Source: an uncultured Lachnospira sp.
GTDB lineage: Bacteria; Bacillota; Clostridia; Lachnospirales; Lachnospiraceae
Reading direction: 5' to 3'
DNA length: 18,980 nt
NCBI GenBank assembly: GCA_934343805.1
Contig: CAKRIN010000035.1
Span: 1 to 18,980, forward strand
Below are positions 1-7,053 of this stretch, piece after piece (the stretch's first letter is position 1; every line of letters begins with the position of its first letter). A program made the position numbers and the translations under genes. A model generated the notes under the pieces. The model was not told where the DNA came from. It ran no database searches and saw only the letters and a list, made by a program, of their open reading frames with translations.

Positions 1-19
1 TAATCGGATGAAAAAGTAT

Positions 20-48
20 TTGCCAATGCAGATATGATATGATATATT
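20..48 (+). promoter_or_regulatory. Promoter of the tRNA operon
   Basis: A -35 box TTGCCA (20-25) and a -10 box TATATT (43-48) are separated by 17 bases; each differs from the sigma-A consensus at one position. Transcription would start near 55, about 58 bases before tRNA-Asp. No other promoter is seen before the six tRNA genes, so it probably drives all of them. Confidence 0.65.
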
Positions 49-62
49 TAATGTGCAGTTTT

Positions 63-110
63 GAAGGAGCAATCCTTCATAAGAGAAGTATCTCTTAGTT
101 GCGAAAGCAA
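63..110 (+). other. Three tandem tetraloop hairpins in the tRNA operon leader
   Basis: Three perfect inverted repeats follow each other: GAAGGA-GCAA-TCCTTC (63-78), AAGAGA-AGTA-TCTCTT (81-96) and TTGC-GAAA-GCAA (99-110). The first and third have GNRA-type tetraloops. They fill almost the whole predicted leader between the promoter and tRNA-Asp. Roles in 5' end protection, RNase processing or tRNA 5' maturation are possible; this is inference. There is no T-run, so they do not look like terminators. Confidence 0.6.
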
Positions 111-112
111 TT

Positions 113-186
113 GGCCTGGTGGCTCAGCTGGTTAGAGCGCCGCCCTGTCACGGCGGAGGTCGTGGGTTCGAACCCCATCCGGGTCG
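113..186 (+). tRNA. tRNA-Asp (anticodon GTC)
   Basis: The sequence folds as a complete cloverleaf. The acceptor stem pairs GGCCTGG with CCGGGTC and is followed by discriminator G. The anticodon loop CTGTCAC carries GTC between perfect stems, and the T arm has the GGTTCGAACCCC form. CCA is not encoded and must be added by tRNA nucleotidyltransferase. It is the first gene of the six-tRNA operon. Confidence 0.97.
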
Positions 187-188
187 CT

Positions 189-225
189 GTTATCATTTCC
201 CAGATGATAACATGCTGGAAACAGC
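189..225 (+). other. Two hairpins in the tRNA-Asp/tRNA-Val spacer
   Basis: An 8-bp stem GTTATCAT/ATGATAAC (189-211, 7-nt loop) is followed by GCTG-GAAA-CAGC (214-225), again with a GNRA loop. No T-run follows, so these look like processing structures rather than terminators. A similar 8-bp stem TTGATGTA/TACATCAA lies in the Tyr-fMet spacer (524-544). Confidence 0.5.
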
Positions 226-239
226 TTACAATTATATAT

Positions 240-312
240 GGGGTCTTAGCTCAGCTGGGAGAGCATCTGCCTTACAAGCAGAGGGTCACAGGTTCGAGCC
301 CTGTAGGCCCCA
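240..312 (+). tRNA. tRNA-Val (anticodon TAC)
   Basis: The cloverleaf is complete: acceptor stem GGGGTCT with AGGCCCC and discriminator A, and anticodon stem TCTGC/GCAGA around loop CTTACAA, giving TAC. The T arm contains GGTTCGAGCC. CCA is not encoded. It is the second gene of the operon. Confidence 0.97.
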
Positions 313-320
313 TCAATTTT

Positions 321-392
321 GCCGACTTGGCTCAATGGCAGAGCAGCTGATTTGTAATCAGCAGGTTGTTGGTTCGACTCCGACAGTCGGCT
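321..392 (+). tRNA. tRNA-Thr (anticodon TGT)
   Basis: Acceptor stem GCCGACT pairs perfectly with AGTCGGC, followed by discriminator T. Anticodon stem GCTGA/TCAGC encloses TTTGTAA, giving TGT, which reads ACA. The T arm is GGTTCGACTCC. CCA is not encoded. Only 8 bases separate it from tRNA-Val. Confidence 0.97.
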
Positions 393-439
393 CTTTTATT
401 AATAATATGTTATTTATGTATTGTTAATATTAAATAATT

Positions 440-521
440 GGGTGGATTCCCGAGTGGCCAAAGGGGACAGACTGTAAATCTGCTGGCACTGCCTTCGAAG
501 GTTCGAATCCTTCTCCGCCCA
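440..521 (+). tRNA. tRNA-Tyr (anticodon GTA)
   Basis: This is a class II tRNA of 82 bases with a long variable arm, as bacterial tRNA-Tyr has. Acceptor stem GGGTGGA pairs with TCCGCCC (one G-U pair), with discriminator A. The anticodon loop CTGTAAA carries GTA. tRNA-Leu and tRNA-Ser share the long arm, but the anticodon excludes them. CCA is not encoded. Confidence 0.96.
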
Positions 522-568
522 CTTTGATGTATAATTTACATCAATGTAACATAATATATAGTGAATGC

Positions 569-642
569 CGCGGGGTAGAGCAGCTCGGAAGCTCGTCGGG
601 CTCATAACCCGAAGGTCACAGGTTCAAATCCTGTCCCCGCTA
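569..642 (+). tRNA. Initiator tRNA-fMet (anticodon CAT)
   Basis: The anticodon stem TCGGG/CCCGA contains the three consecutive G-C pairs typical of initiators, around loop CTCATAA. The first base C faces T at position 72, so the end of the acceptor stem is unpaired, the feature recognised by methionyl-tRNA formyltransferase. The rest of the stem, GCGGGG with CCCCGC, is perfect. CCA is not encoded. This distinguishes it from elongator tRNA-Met and from lysidine-modified tRNA-Ile. Confidence 0.95.
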
Positions 643-646
643 CTAA

Positions 647-719
<73 letters not shown>

Positions 720-723
720 CTTT

Positions 724-754
724 AAAAGCTGTTTCTAATGAAACAGCTTTTTTT
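724..754 (+). terminator. Intrinsic terminator of the tRNA operon
   Basis: A 12-bp perfect stem AAAAGCTGTTTC/GAAACAGCTTTT closes a TAAT loop, and the descending arm runs into seven consecutive T (748-754). It begins 4 bases after tRNA-Phe, so it ends the tRNA transcript and insulates the next gene. Confidence 0.92.
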
Positions 755-776
755 GATTTTAATATATATAGAAATG

Positions 777-805
777 TTGAGAATTAATTATATATAAGAT
801 ATTAT
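777..805 (+). promoter_or_regulatory. Promoter of the L,D-transpeptidase gene
   Basis: TTGAGA (777-782) and TATTAT (800-805) are separated by 17 bases and each differs from consensus at one position. The start site would be near 812, just before the AAGGAGG ribosome site at 814-820, so the leader is very short. Confidence 0.55.
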
Positions 806-828
806 TAGAGTCTAAGGAGGAAATTACG

Positions 829-1857
829 ATGTCTAGAGGAAACATTAATTATAAATATTTAAGAAGAAGAAAGTCATGGTTTAGAAGGAATCTTCCACTG
901 ATAATTATTATAGCAGCAGCTACGATTGTAATCTGTTTTGGAGGATTTTTTGCGATAAAATCTATTTTAAATATATCTGAAAAAAAGAATAGCGCTAACA
1001 GTAATTCTGGTAATGATGGTACGGAACAGACAACTATGGCAAGAGAAATAAACTGGATTGAGAATACAGAACCGGTTAGCAATGAAATAACATATACACC
1101 ACCGGAAGGTGTTAGTTTTCCATATTTTATAAAAGTTAACAGAGCAGCTAACTGTGTGACTGTTTATGGAATTGATGATAAGGGTGAATATAGTATTCCA
1201 GTAAAAGCATTTGCAGCATCTTGCGGTAAAGCTGGTGATGAGACTATTGTAGGTGAGAACTATACAACATCCGATAAATATGAATGGCGGTTGATGGTTG
1301 ATGGAACTTATGCGCAATATGCTTTCAGAATAAGTGGAGGATATTTATTTCATTCTATACCTTATTATTCCACAGATAAAAGCAGATTAGAGGATGGACA
1401 GTTTAATAAAATAGGAGATTTTGCATCATTAGGCTGTGTAAGGTTATGTGTTAGAGATGTAAAATGGATATATGACAATTGTCCGGCAGGAACTAAGGTT
1501 ACTATATATGATGATGAGACTAATCCGGGACCATTAGGAAAACCAGAGACAATTAAGATTCCAGATGGAAGTCCTAATGCAGGCTGGGATCCTACAGATC
1601 CAGATAATAAGAATCCATGGAAGTCATGTAGTGCGGCTATAACAGGGGCAAAAGACATGGAGACTGAAGTTGGCCAGCAGATAGATGTTTTGAAAAATAT
1701 TAAGGCTACAGACACATGTGGTAATGATATTACTAGTAAAATCATTGTAATAGGACGTTATACATTTGATCAGGCAGGCGAGTATAACATAAAGTATGAA
1801 GTGACAGATGCAATAGGAAGTAAGGCTGAGGTTACAGTTAAGCTTACTGTTAAATAA
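829..1857 (+). CDS. Membrane-anchored L,D-transpeptidase with C-terminal Ig-like domain
   Basis: The 342-residue protein has a basic N-terminus (RRRKSWFRR), one membrane segment at about 22-45 without a clear cleavage site, and a Ser/Asn/Gly-rich linker at 50-70, so it should be anchored with the bulk outside. Residues about 97-228 form a YkuD domain: His175 in LFHS and the catalytic motif SLGCVRL with Cys203. YkuD enzymes make 3-3 peptidoglycan crosslinks or attach proteins to peptidoglycan through an acyl-Cys intermediate. After a Pro/Asp-rich linker (230-265), residues 266-342 resemble a DUF5011-type bacterial Ig-like fold (DQAGEYNIKYEVTD), which probably contacts the wall. AAGGAGG lies 8 bases before the ATG. 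It appears to be transcribed alone; the next gene has its own -10-like box. The family is clear; the exact substrate is not. Confidence 0.88.
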   Translation: MSRGNINYKYLRRRKSWFRRNLPLIIIIAAATIVICFGGFFAIKSILNISEKKNSANSNSGNDGTEQTTMAREINWIENTEPVSNEITYTPPEGVSFPYFIKVNRAANCVTVYGIDDKGEYSIPVKAFAASCGKAGDETIVGENYTTSDKYEWRLMVDGTYAQYAFRISGGYLFHSIPYYSTDKSRLEDGQFNKIGDFASLGCVRLCVRDVKWIYDNCPAGTKVTIYDDETNPGPLGKPETIKIPDGSPNAGWDPTDPDNKNPWKSCSAAITGAKDMETEVGQQIDVLKNIKATDTCGNDITSKIIVIGRYTFDQAGEYNIKYEVTDAIGSKAEVTVKLTVK

Positions 1858-1883
1858 AGATTACAGAACTGTTTGAGATTAGA

Positions 1884-1889
1884 TATAAT
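1884..1889 (+). promoter_or_regulatory. Possible -10 box before the decarboxylase cluster
   Basis: A perfect TATAAT (1884-1889) lies in the 67-base gap before the decarboxylase start. The hexamer 17 bases upstream, TTACAG (1861-1866), is a poor -35. If real, it would start transcription near 1896 and serve the whole 1925-7938 cluster. No terminator separates it from the preceding gene, so read-through is also possible. Confidence 0.35.
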
Positions 1890-1924
1890 ATTAGAGAATA
1901 AATATATAATTCAGGAGGATGGTC

Positions 1925-3304
1925 ATGGATATTTTGGATAAGCTAGAACAGTATTGTAATTCAGATTATGTTCCAATGCATATGCCAGGCGGGAAAAGAA
2001 ATCCAGAGTATTCAAGTACATCTATTCTGGATATTACAGAAATTGATGGATTTGATAATATGCATAATCCGGAAGGAATTATAAAGTATTCATTTGAAAG
2101 AGCTGCAAGATTATATGGGTCAGATGAGACGTTATTTCTTGTTAATGGAAGCACATCAGGTATACTGGCTGCAATATGCGGTGCTGTAAGGAAGCATGAT
2201 AAAGTAGCAGTAGCAAGAAATTGCCATGTTTCTGTATATAATGCTCTTTTGATTGCTGAACTTGAACCAGTATACATAGTACCTGATATAGATTACAAAA
2301 CTGGAATATACAAGGGAATAACATATGAAGATATAAAGAAATGTGTTCAGGAAAATGCAGATATAAAAGCGGTAATAATAACATCGCCAACTTATGAGGG
2401 AATTGTTTCAGAAACACGTCATATAGCTGAATATCTCCATAGCAAAGGGATAATATTAATAGTTGATGAAGCTCATGGAGCACATTTTAAGTTCAGCATA
2501 GAATTTCCTGAATCAGCAGTTGATGCAGGGGCTGATCTGGTTATTAACAGTATTCACAAGACATTACCGGCACTCACACAGACTGCACTTCTACATATTT
2601 CTGGAGAAAATGTAGATGTGGATAGAGTGAAAAGGTATTGGAATATATATCAGACAACCAGTCCATCATATATTCTTATGGCAAGTATTGACAGATGCAT
2701 AGGAATTATTGAAGATAATGGTAAAGAATTGTTTGAAAAATACATTTGTTCATTAAAATTATTAAGGAAGAAGCTTGGACAACTTAATAATATATCGTTG
2801 CTTGATTCAGATGATATTTCTAAGATTATATTGTTATGTGATAATGGTAAAATATTATATGACAGACTGTTGAATGAGTTCAGAATACAGGCTGAGATGG
2901 CATCATTTAAGTATGTAATATGCATGACATCTGTTGCTGATAAACAGGATTATTATGACAGATTTCTTCATGCACTTGAATATATAGATTCAACATGGGA
3001 ATCACAGGATGTCATTACACTTGATAAGAATATATACATTAATAATGCGCCTGATATGAGAATGACACCATCACAGGCTATGGAACAGATGAATGACCAT
3101 GGATGCGATGAGATAGACGTATGTGATGATTCTATATATGGAAGAATAAGCGCTTCAACAGTGCTTATATATCCACCGGGAATGCCGGTTATAAATATAG
3201 GTGAAGCAATCACGCAAAAAGCTGCACACACAATCAGAAACGCAATCAGAACAGGATTAGAGGTTCCAGGATTAAAGGAAGGAAGAATACAATGCCTGAG
3301 ATAG
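1925..3304 (+). CDS. Orn/Lys/Arg decarboxylase family PLP enzyme (YaaO/SpeA-like)
   Basis: A fold-type I PLP enzyme of the Orn/Lys/Arg decarboxylase family. With the start at 1925 it has 459 residues. Visible marks are HMPGGKR near 19-25, NGSTSG (74-79) in the phosphate-binding loop, DEAHGAHF with Asp181 and His184 facing the cofactor, SIHKTLPALTQ with the PLP lysine Lys212, and YPPGMPVINIGE near the C-terminus. Its length fits the short Gram-positive form (YaaO/SpeA), not the ~700-residue enterobacterial enzymes. AGGAGG (1913-1918) touches the ATG at 1919 but lies 6 bases before the ATG at 1925, so 1925 is preferred. In Bacillus, yaaO heads the same cluster (tmk, yaaR, holB, yaaT). The substrate (arginine, lysine or ornithine) cannot be read from sequence. 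The end overlaps the next gene by 13 bases. Confidence 0.9.
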   Translation: MDILDKLEQYCNSDYVPMHMPGGKRNPEYSSTSILDITEIDGFDNMHNPEGIIKYSFERAARLYGSDETLFLVNGSTSGILAAICGAVRKHDKVAVARNCHVSVYNALLIAELEPVYIVPDIDYKTGIYKGITYEDIKKCVQENADIKAVIITSPTYEGIVSETRHIAEYLHSKGIILIVDEAHGAHFKFSIEFPESAVDAGADLVINSIHKTLPALTQTALLHISGENVDVDRVKRYWNIYQTTSPSYILMASIDRCIGIIEDNGKELFEKYICSLKLLRKKLGQLNNISLLDSDDISKIILLCDNGKILYDRLLNEFRIQAEMASFKYVICMTSVADKQDYYDRFLHALEYIDSTWESQDVITLDKNIYINNAPDMRMTPSQAMEQMNDHGCDEIDVCDDSIYGRISASTVLIYPPGMPVINIGEAITQKAAHTIRNAIRTGLEVPGLKEGRIQCLR

Positions 3305-3900
3305 TATTTATTATGGGAAAGAGTGCATCAGGAAAAGATAAAATATATAAGGCACTTGTAGAAGATGAGAGTCTTAAGTTAAGTACAGTTACATTATATA
3401 CAACAAGACCAATGAGAGCAGGGGAAACGGATGGTGTGGAGTATCACTTTGTAAGTGACCAGGTAGCCGATTCTATGCACAAGGACGGTCGTATTGTCGA
3501 AATAAGAGAATACAATACTGTTTATGGGGTATGGAAGTATTTTACGGCAGATGACGGACAGATACAGATAGGCAGTGGTAACAGATACATAGTTATTGGA
3601 ACGCTGGAAGCTTATGATAAATTCTGTGAATTCTATGGTAAAGAACACATTATGCCGATATATATTGAAGTCGAGGATGGACTGAGGCTGATGAGGGCAA
3701 TACACAGGGAACAGAAACAGGATACGCCGCATTACGAAGAAATGTGTAGAAGATTTCTTGCAGATAGTGAAGATTTTTCAGAGAATAATATAAAGAAAGC
3801 TGGAATTGAGAAAAGATTTTATAATAATGGAGATTTCGAGGAATGTCTTAATGAAGTAAGGGAAGCTGTTAAATGCTGTGTTTGTCAGAATGGCAGGTAA
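3292..3900 (+). CDS. Guanylate-kinase-like protein in the tmk position
   Basis: The 202-residue product has a P-loop GKSASGKD (9-16) and the guanylate-kinase signature TTRPMRAGETDGVEYHF (37-53). GMP-contact residues known in the family appear present: Arg39, Arg42, Tyr51, Glu70 and Tyr78-Gly79. Guanylate kinases phosphorylate GMP or dGMP to the diphosphate. The lid is Arg-rich, as expected (RAIHREQ, RRF). In Bacillus this slot holds thymidylate kinase (tmk), but no DRY or thymidylate-binding signature is seen here. The C-terminal part diverges (CCVCQNGR end), so it may be a second, specialised copy rather than the main Gmk. It starts inside the end of the decarboxylase gene, which points to translational coupling. 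Confidence 0.85.
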   Translation: MPEIVFIMGKSASGKDKIYKALVEDESLKLSTVTLYTTRPMRAGETDGVEYHFVSDQVADSMHKDGRIVEIREYNTVYGVWKYFTADDGQIQIGSGNRYIVIGTLEAYDKFCEFYGKEHIMPIYIEVEDGLRLMRAIHREQKQDTPHYEEMCRRFLADSEDFSENNIKKAGIEKRFYNNGDFEECLNEVREAVKCCVCQNGR

Positions 3901-3909
3901 GGAGGGCGC

Positions 3910-4350
3910 ATGGATATCAAAATCAATGAAGTTACTAATACTTCTCAGACAAGTCAGGTTAAGGCACCAGAAAAGACAGATGATAGCTTTAAATTCACTC
4001 TTATAAGTAATATAGAAGAGAAGGATCTTCAGGAAAAGCTGGGGAACATGATGCAGGAGATCACTGATCAGGGTGAGAAGATTGCAAAACATATGGATAT
4101 AAGAGATATGAAGAAATATCGTGAGCTTGTTAAAGGCTTTCTCAATGAGGTTGTTAATCGCTCACATAAGTTTTCGAGAGAAAATTTTCTTGACAGAAGA
4201 GGAAGACACAGGGTATATGGAATTGTAAAGATGGTAGATGAGAATCTTGACAATCTTGCCAAGGAGCTTGTAAAAGATGAAAAAGATCATATTGCTATCG
4301 TTGGAACAATAGATGATATAAGAGGTTTATTATTAGATGTTTCAACATAG
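3910..4350 (+). CDS. yaaR: YaaR family protein (DUF327)
   Basis: A 146-residue soluble, helical protein of the YaaR/DUF327 family. The N-terminal ~30 residues are polar and probably disordered. The conserved core runs from [17 protein letters not shown] (61-77) through [20 protein letters not shown] (85-104) to an acidic helical end. Its function is not established; it is known mainly as a constant neighbour of holB and yaaT in Firmicutes, as here. AAGGAGG overlaps the stop codon of the previous gene (3898-3904), 5 bases before the ATG. The usual neighbour yaaQ is absent. Confidence 0.9.
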   Translation: MDIKINEVTNTSQTSQVKAPEKTDDSFKFTLISNIEEKDLQEKLGNMMQEITDQGEKIAKHMDIRDMKKYRELVKGFLNEVVNRSHKFSRENFLDRRGRHRVYGIVKMVDENLDNLAKELVKDEKDHIAIVGTIDDIRGLLLDVST

Positions 4351-4369
4351 GAGTATTATGTGCTATAAT
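4341..4369 (+). promoter_or_regulatory. Probable internal promoter before holB
   Basis: An extended -10, TGCTATAAT (4361-4369), lies in the 52-base gap between yaaR and holB, the largest gap in the cluster. A weak -35 TTCAAC (4341-4346) sits 17 bases upstream. The same TGCTATAAT string forms the exporter promoter at 8841-8849. It would let holB and the genes after it be expressed apart from the decarboxylase. Confidence 0.45.
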
Positions 4370-4402
4370 AACATCATTAGCCAATAGAAAAGAGGGATAA
4401 GT

Positions 4403-5398
4403 ATGAGAGGTTTTTCTGATATATATGGATATGAGACTATAAAGGAACATTTGCAGAGTGCAATATCTATGGGAAAGGTGTCTCATGCTTATGTGATAAG
4501 TGGAGGACTGGGAGCAGGAAAGAAGCTGATAGCCAGTACATTTGCAAAGACTCTGCAGTGTGAGGCTGGAGGAACAGAGCCATGTGGAGTATGTCATTCG
4601 TGTATACAGGCAGACAGTAAGAATCAGCCTGATATCATATGGGTACAGCATGAGAAGCCAGGCAGCATAGGAGTCGATGATATAAGAGATCAGCTTGTTT
4701 CTGATATGCAGATTAAACCATACAGCAGTCCTTACAAAATATACATTATTGATGAGGCAGATAAGCTTACAGTTGCAGCGCAGAATGCTATGCTTAAGAC
4801 AATAGAGGAACCACCGGCTTATGGAATTGTTATATTGCTTGCTAATAATCCGGATGTTTTTTTACAGACGATTTTGTCAAGATGTGTTGTGCTTGATTTA
4901 AAGCCTTTAAAAGATGATGTTGTTGTCAGATATCTTAAGGACCATTATGATAATGTTGGTGATTACGAGTGCAGATTTGCAGCCAGATTCGCATCAGGCA
5001 GGATAGGACGGGCTATGACAATGGTTGAATCTATTGAATTTGCTGAGTTAAGACGAGATGTGATGGACGTTATTAAGAATGCAAAAGATATGGATTCAGC
5101 GGAGATTATGTCTTCTGTCAAGAGAGTTGCCAATTATAAGCTTACTATTGATGATTATCTTGATCTGATGTTAATGTGGTACAGGGATGTACTTATGTTT
5201 AAGAGCACTAACGATACTAATCTGCTTATATTTAATGACCAGATGGCGCTTATAAAGAGCCAGGCGCAGACAATGTCATATGAAGGATTACAGGATATTA
5301 TTGAATCTATTGACAGAGTTAAGGTAAGACTTCAGGCAAATGTTAATTTTGATCTGGTTATTGAACTGCTTATTATGGCTATTAAGGAAAATTCATAG
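4403..5398 (+). CDS. holB: DNA polymerase III delta' subunit (HolB)
   Basis: The 331-residue protein is a clamp-loader AAA+ subunit. It shows HAYVISGGLGAGKK (28-41) at the P-loop, a zinc site made by Cys53, Cys61, Cys64 and Cys67, Walker-B-like IIDEAD (115-120) and the SRC motif (159-161). The P-loop has Lys-Lys where ATP-hydrolysing subunits have Lys-Thr/Ser, consistent with delta' being a structural member that does not hydrolyse ATP. The C-terminal part (about 205-325) fits the clamp-loader collar. It works with delta and the DnaX subunits to load the beta clamp. The position between yaaR and yaaT supports the call. A GAGGGA ribosome site lies about 5 bases before the ATG. Confidence 0.95.
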   Translation: MRGFSDIYGYETIKEHLQSAISMGKVSHAYVISGGLGAGKKLIASTFAKTLQCEAGGTEPCGVCHSCIQADSKNQPDIIWVQHEKPGSIGVDDIRDQLVSDMQIKPYSSPYKIYIIDEADKLTVAAQNAMLKTIEEPPAYGIVILLANNPDVFLQTILSRCVVLDLKPLKDDVVVRYLKDHYDNVGDYECRFAARFASGRIGRAMTMVESIEFAELRRDVMDVIKNAKDMDSAEIMSSVKRVANYKLTIDDYLDLMLMWYRDVLMFKSTNDTNLLIFNDQMALIKSQAQTMSYEGLQDIIESIDRVKVRLQANVNFDLVIELLIMAIKENS

Positions 5399-5412
5399 AA
5401 TGGAGAGTATAG

Positions 5413-6327
5413 ATGACTAAAGTTGTTGGAGTTAGATTCAGACAGGTTGGAAAGATTTATTTCTTTGCTCCTGGAAAGTATTCAGTTGAGGCAGGGCAGC
5501 ACGTTATTGTAGAGACAGCAAGAGGAGTTGAATACGGACATGTTGTTCTTGGGGAAAGAGAGGTTGAAGACACAGCTGTTGTACAGCCTTTAAAGGCAAT
5601 TATAAGGATTGCAACAACCGAAGATGACGAAAGAGAATTAAGAAACAGAGAAAAGGAAAAAGAAGCATTTAAAATATGTCTTGAGAAAATCTCAAAGCAC
5701 AATCTTGATATGAAGCTTATCAAGGCGGAGTACACATTTGATAATAATAAAGTACTTTTCTACTTTACTGCTGATGGAAGAATTGATTTCAGGGAACTTG
5801 TTAAGGATCTTGCCGCAGTATTTAAGACGAGAATTGAGTTAAGACAGATTGGTGTAAGAGATGAGACTAAGATCCTTGGTGGTATTGGATCATGTGGAAG
5901 ACCTTTATGCTGTGCTACATTTTTACCAGAATTCAATCCGGTATCTATTAAGATGGCTAAGGAGCAGAACCTTTCGCTTAATCCTACTAAGATTTCAGGA
6001 GTATGTGGAAGACTTATGTGCTGCCTTAAGAATGAGCAGGATACATATGAAGAATTAAACAGCCATCTTCCTAATGTCGGAGATACTGTTACTACTCCGG
6101 AGAAACTGGTCGGAGAGGTTTCAAGTGTTAATGTGTTAAGACAAAGAGTCAAGGTACTTGTAACTCTTGAAAATGATGAGAAGGAACTTAAGGAATATCC
6201 TGTTGAGGAGCTTCGTTTCAAGAGAAAGAGAAGATTTGATAAGGTTCGTATCGATGATGATAAAGAACTTAAGGCACTTGAGGAATTAGAAAGAAAAGAA
6301 GGAAAAGCCCATATTAGTGATGATTAA
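5413..6327 (+). CDS. ricT: RicT/YaaT, PSP1-domain protein
   Basis: The 304-residue protein matches the PSP1/YaaT family. Its signature is the paired cysteine motifs CGRPLCC (161-167) and CGRLMCC (198-204). In Bacillus subtilis RicT (YaaT) joins RicA and RicF in a complex that binds [4Fe-4S] clusters and steers RNase Y cleavage, affecting competence, biofilm and sporulation. The N-terminal part (1-60) is beta-rich, followed by a charged helix (70-97); the C-terminal tail is strongly charged (RFKRKRRFDKVRIDDD) and may contact RNA or partners. The ATG follows GGAGAG, 14 bases after holB. The end overlaps the next gene. RicA and RicF are not in this window. Confidence 0.93.
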   Translation: MTKVVGVRFRQVGKIYFFAPGKYSVEAGQHVIVETARGVEYGHVVLGEREVEDTAVVQPLKAIIRIATTEDDERELRNREKEKEAFKICLEKISKHNLDMKLIKAEYTFDNNKVLFYFTADGRIDFRELVKDLAAVFKTRIELRQIGVRDETKILGGIGSCGRPLCCATFLPEFNPVSIKMAKEQNLSLNPTKISGVCGRLMCCLKNEQDTYEELNSHLPNVGDTVTTPEKLVGEVSSVNVLRQRVKVLVTLENDEKELKEYPVEELRFKRKRRFDKVRIDDDKELKALEELERKEGKAHISDD

Positions 6328-7039
6328 TGAACGAATTGATGATTTGATGAGAGATGGACTAAAGCTAATACAGAATACGGATATTTTCTGTTTTGGGATG
6401 GATGCGGTACTGCTGTCTACTTATGCTAAGGCTGGAAAGAATGACAGAGTTCTTGATATGGGTACAGGTAATGGAATTATTCCAGTACTTATGCAGTCCA
6501 AGAATCCAGGGAGCATATACAGTGCACTTGAAATTCAGGAAGGAAGCGTGGATCTTGCCAGAAGAAATGTGGAGCTTAATCATCTTGAAGACAGAATCAG
6601 TGTTGTTAAGGGTGATATTAAGGAAGCTTCCACTATATTTGGGGAAGCTTCTTTTAATGTTGTGACGAGCAATCCACCATATATGAATGAGAATCATGGA
6701 ATTGTTAATCCTGAGAGTGCCAAGGCAATTGCAAGGCATGAGCTTTTGTGCAGTCTTGATGATGTTATAAGGGAAGCGAGCCGTTGTCTTAAGTCTAAAG
6801 GAAAAATGTATATGGTTCACAGACCTAACAGGCTTGTTGATATATTTGATACAATGAGAAAGTACCATCTTGAGCCAAAGAGAATGAGACTGGTGTATCC
6901 ATATGCAAATAAGGCTGCCAATATGGTGCTTATCGAGGCGGTTAAGGGAGGTAATTCACAGCTTATTGTTGAAGAGCCACTTATTGTATACAATGAAGAT
7001 GGGACTTACACTCAGGCACTTCTTAAAATGTATGAATAA
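6320..7039 (+). CDS. trmN6: tRNA1(Val) adenine-N6 methyltransferase-like protein (YabB/TrmN6)
   Basis: A class I SAM-dependent methyltransferase of 239 residues. Motif I is VLDMGTGNGIIP (44-55), and the catalytic NPPY of N6-adenine methylases is at 118-121 within VVTSNPPYMNE. The opening FCFGMDAVLLS (23-33) matches the YfiC/YabB group, known in E. coli to methylate A37 of tRNA1(Val). Bacillus yabB lies in the same cluster, which supports orthology. The ATG at 6320 overlaps the ricT stop by 8 bases; a GTG at 6317 is also in frame, and both lack a well-placed strong ribosome site, so coupling with ricT is likely. The target RNA is inferred from the family. Confidence 0.87.
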   Translation: MINERIDDLMRDGLKLIQNTDIFCFGMDAVLLSTYAKAGKNDRVLDMGTGNGIIPVLMQSKNPGSIYSALEIQEGSVDLARRNVELNHLEDRISVVKGDIKEASTIFGEASFNVVTSNPPYMNENHGIVNPESAKAIARHELLCSLDDVIREASRCLKSKGKMYMVHRPNRLVDIFDTMRKYHLEPKRMRLVYPYANKAANMVLIEAVKGGNSQLIVEEPLIVYNEDGTYTQALLKMYE

Positions 7040-7053
7040 TTCAGAGGTATATT

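Noticed and set aside
99..427. Open frames of 83 and 102 codons across the tRNA genes
   Set aside because: They run through three tRNA genes, have no ribosome site, and exist only because tRNA sequences lack stops in those frames.
1919..1924. ATG at 1919 as the decarboxylase start
   Set aside because: The AGGAGG site directly abuts it, leaving no spacing; the ATG at 1925 has the normal 6 bases.
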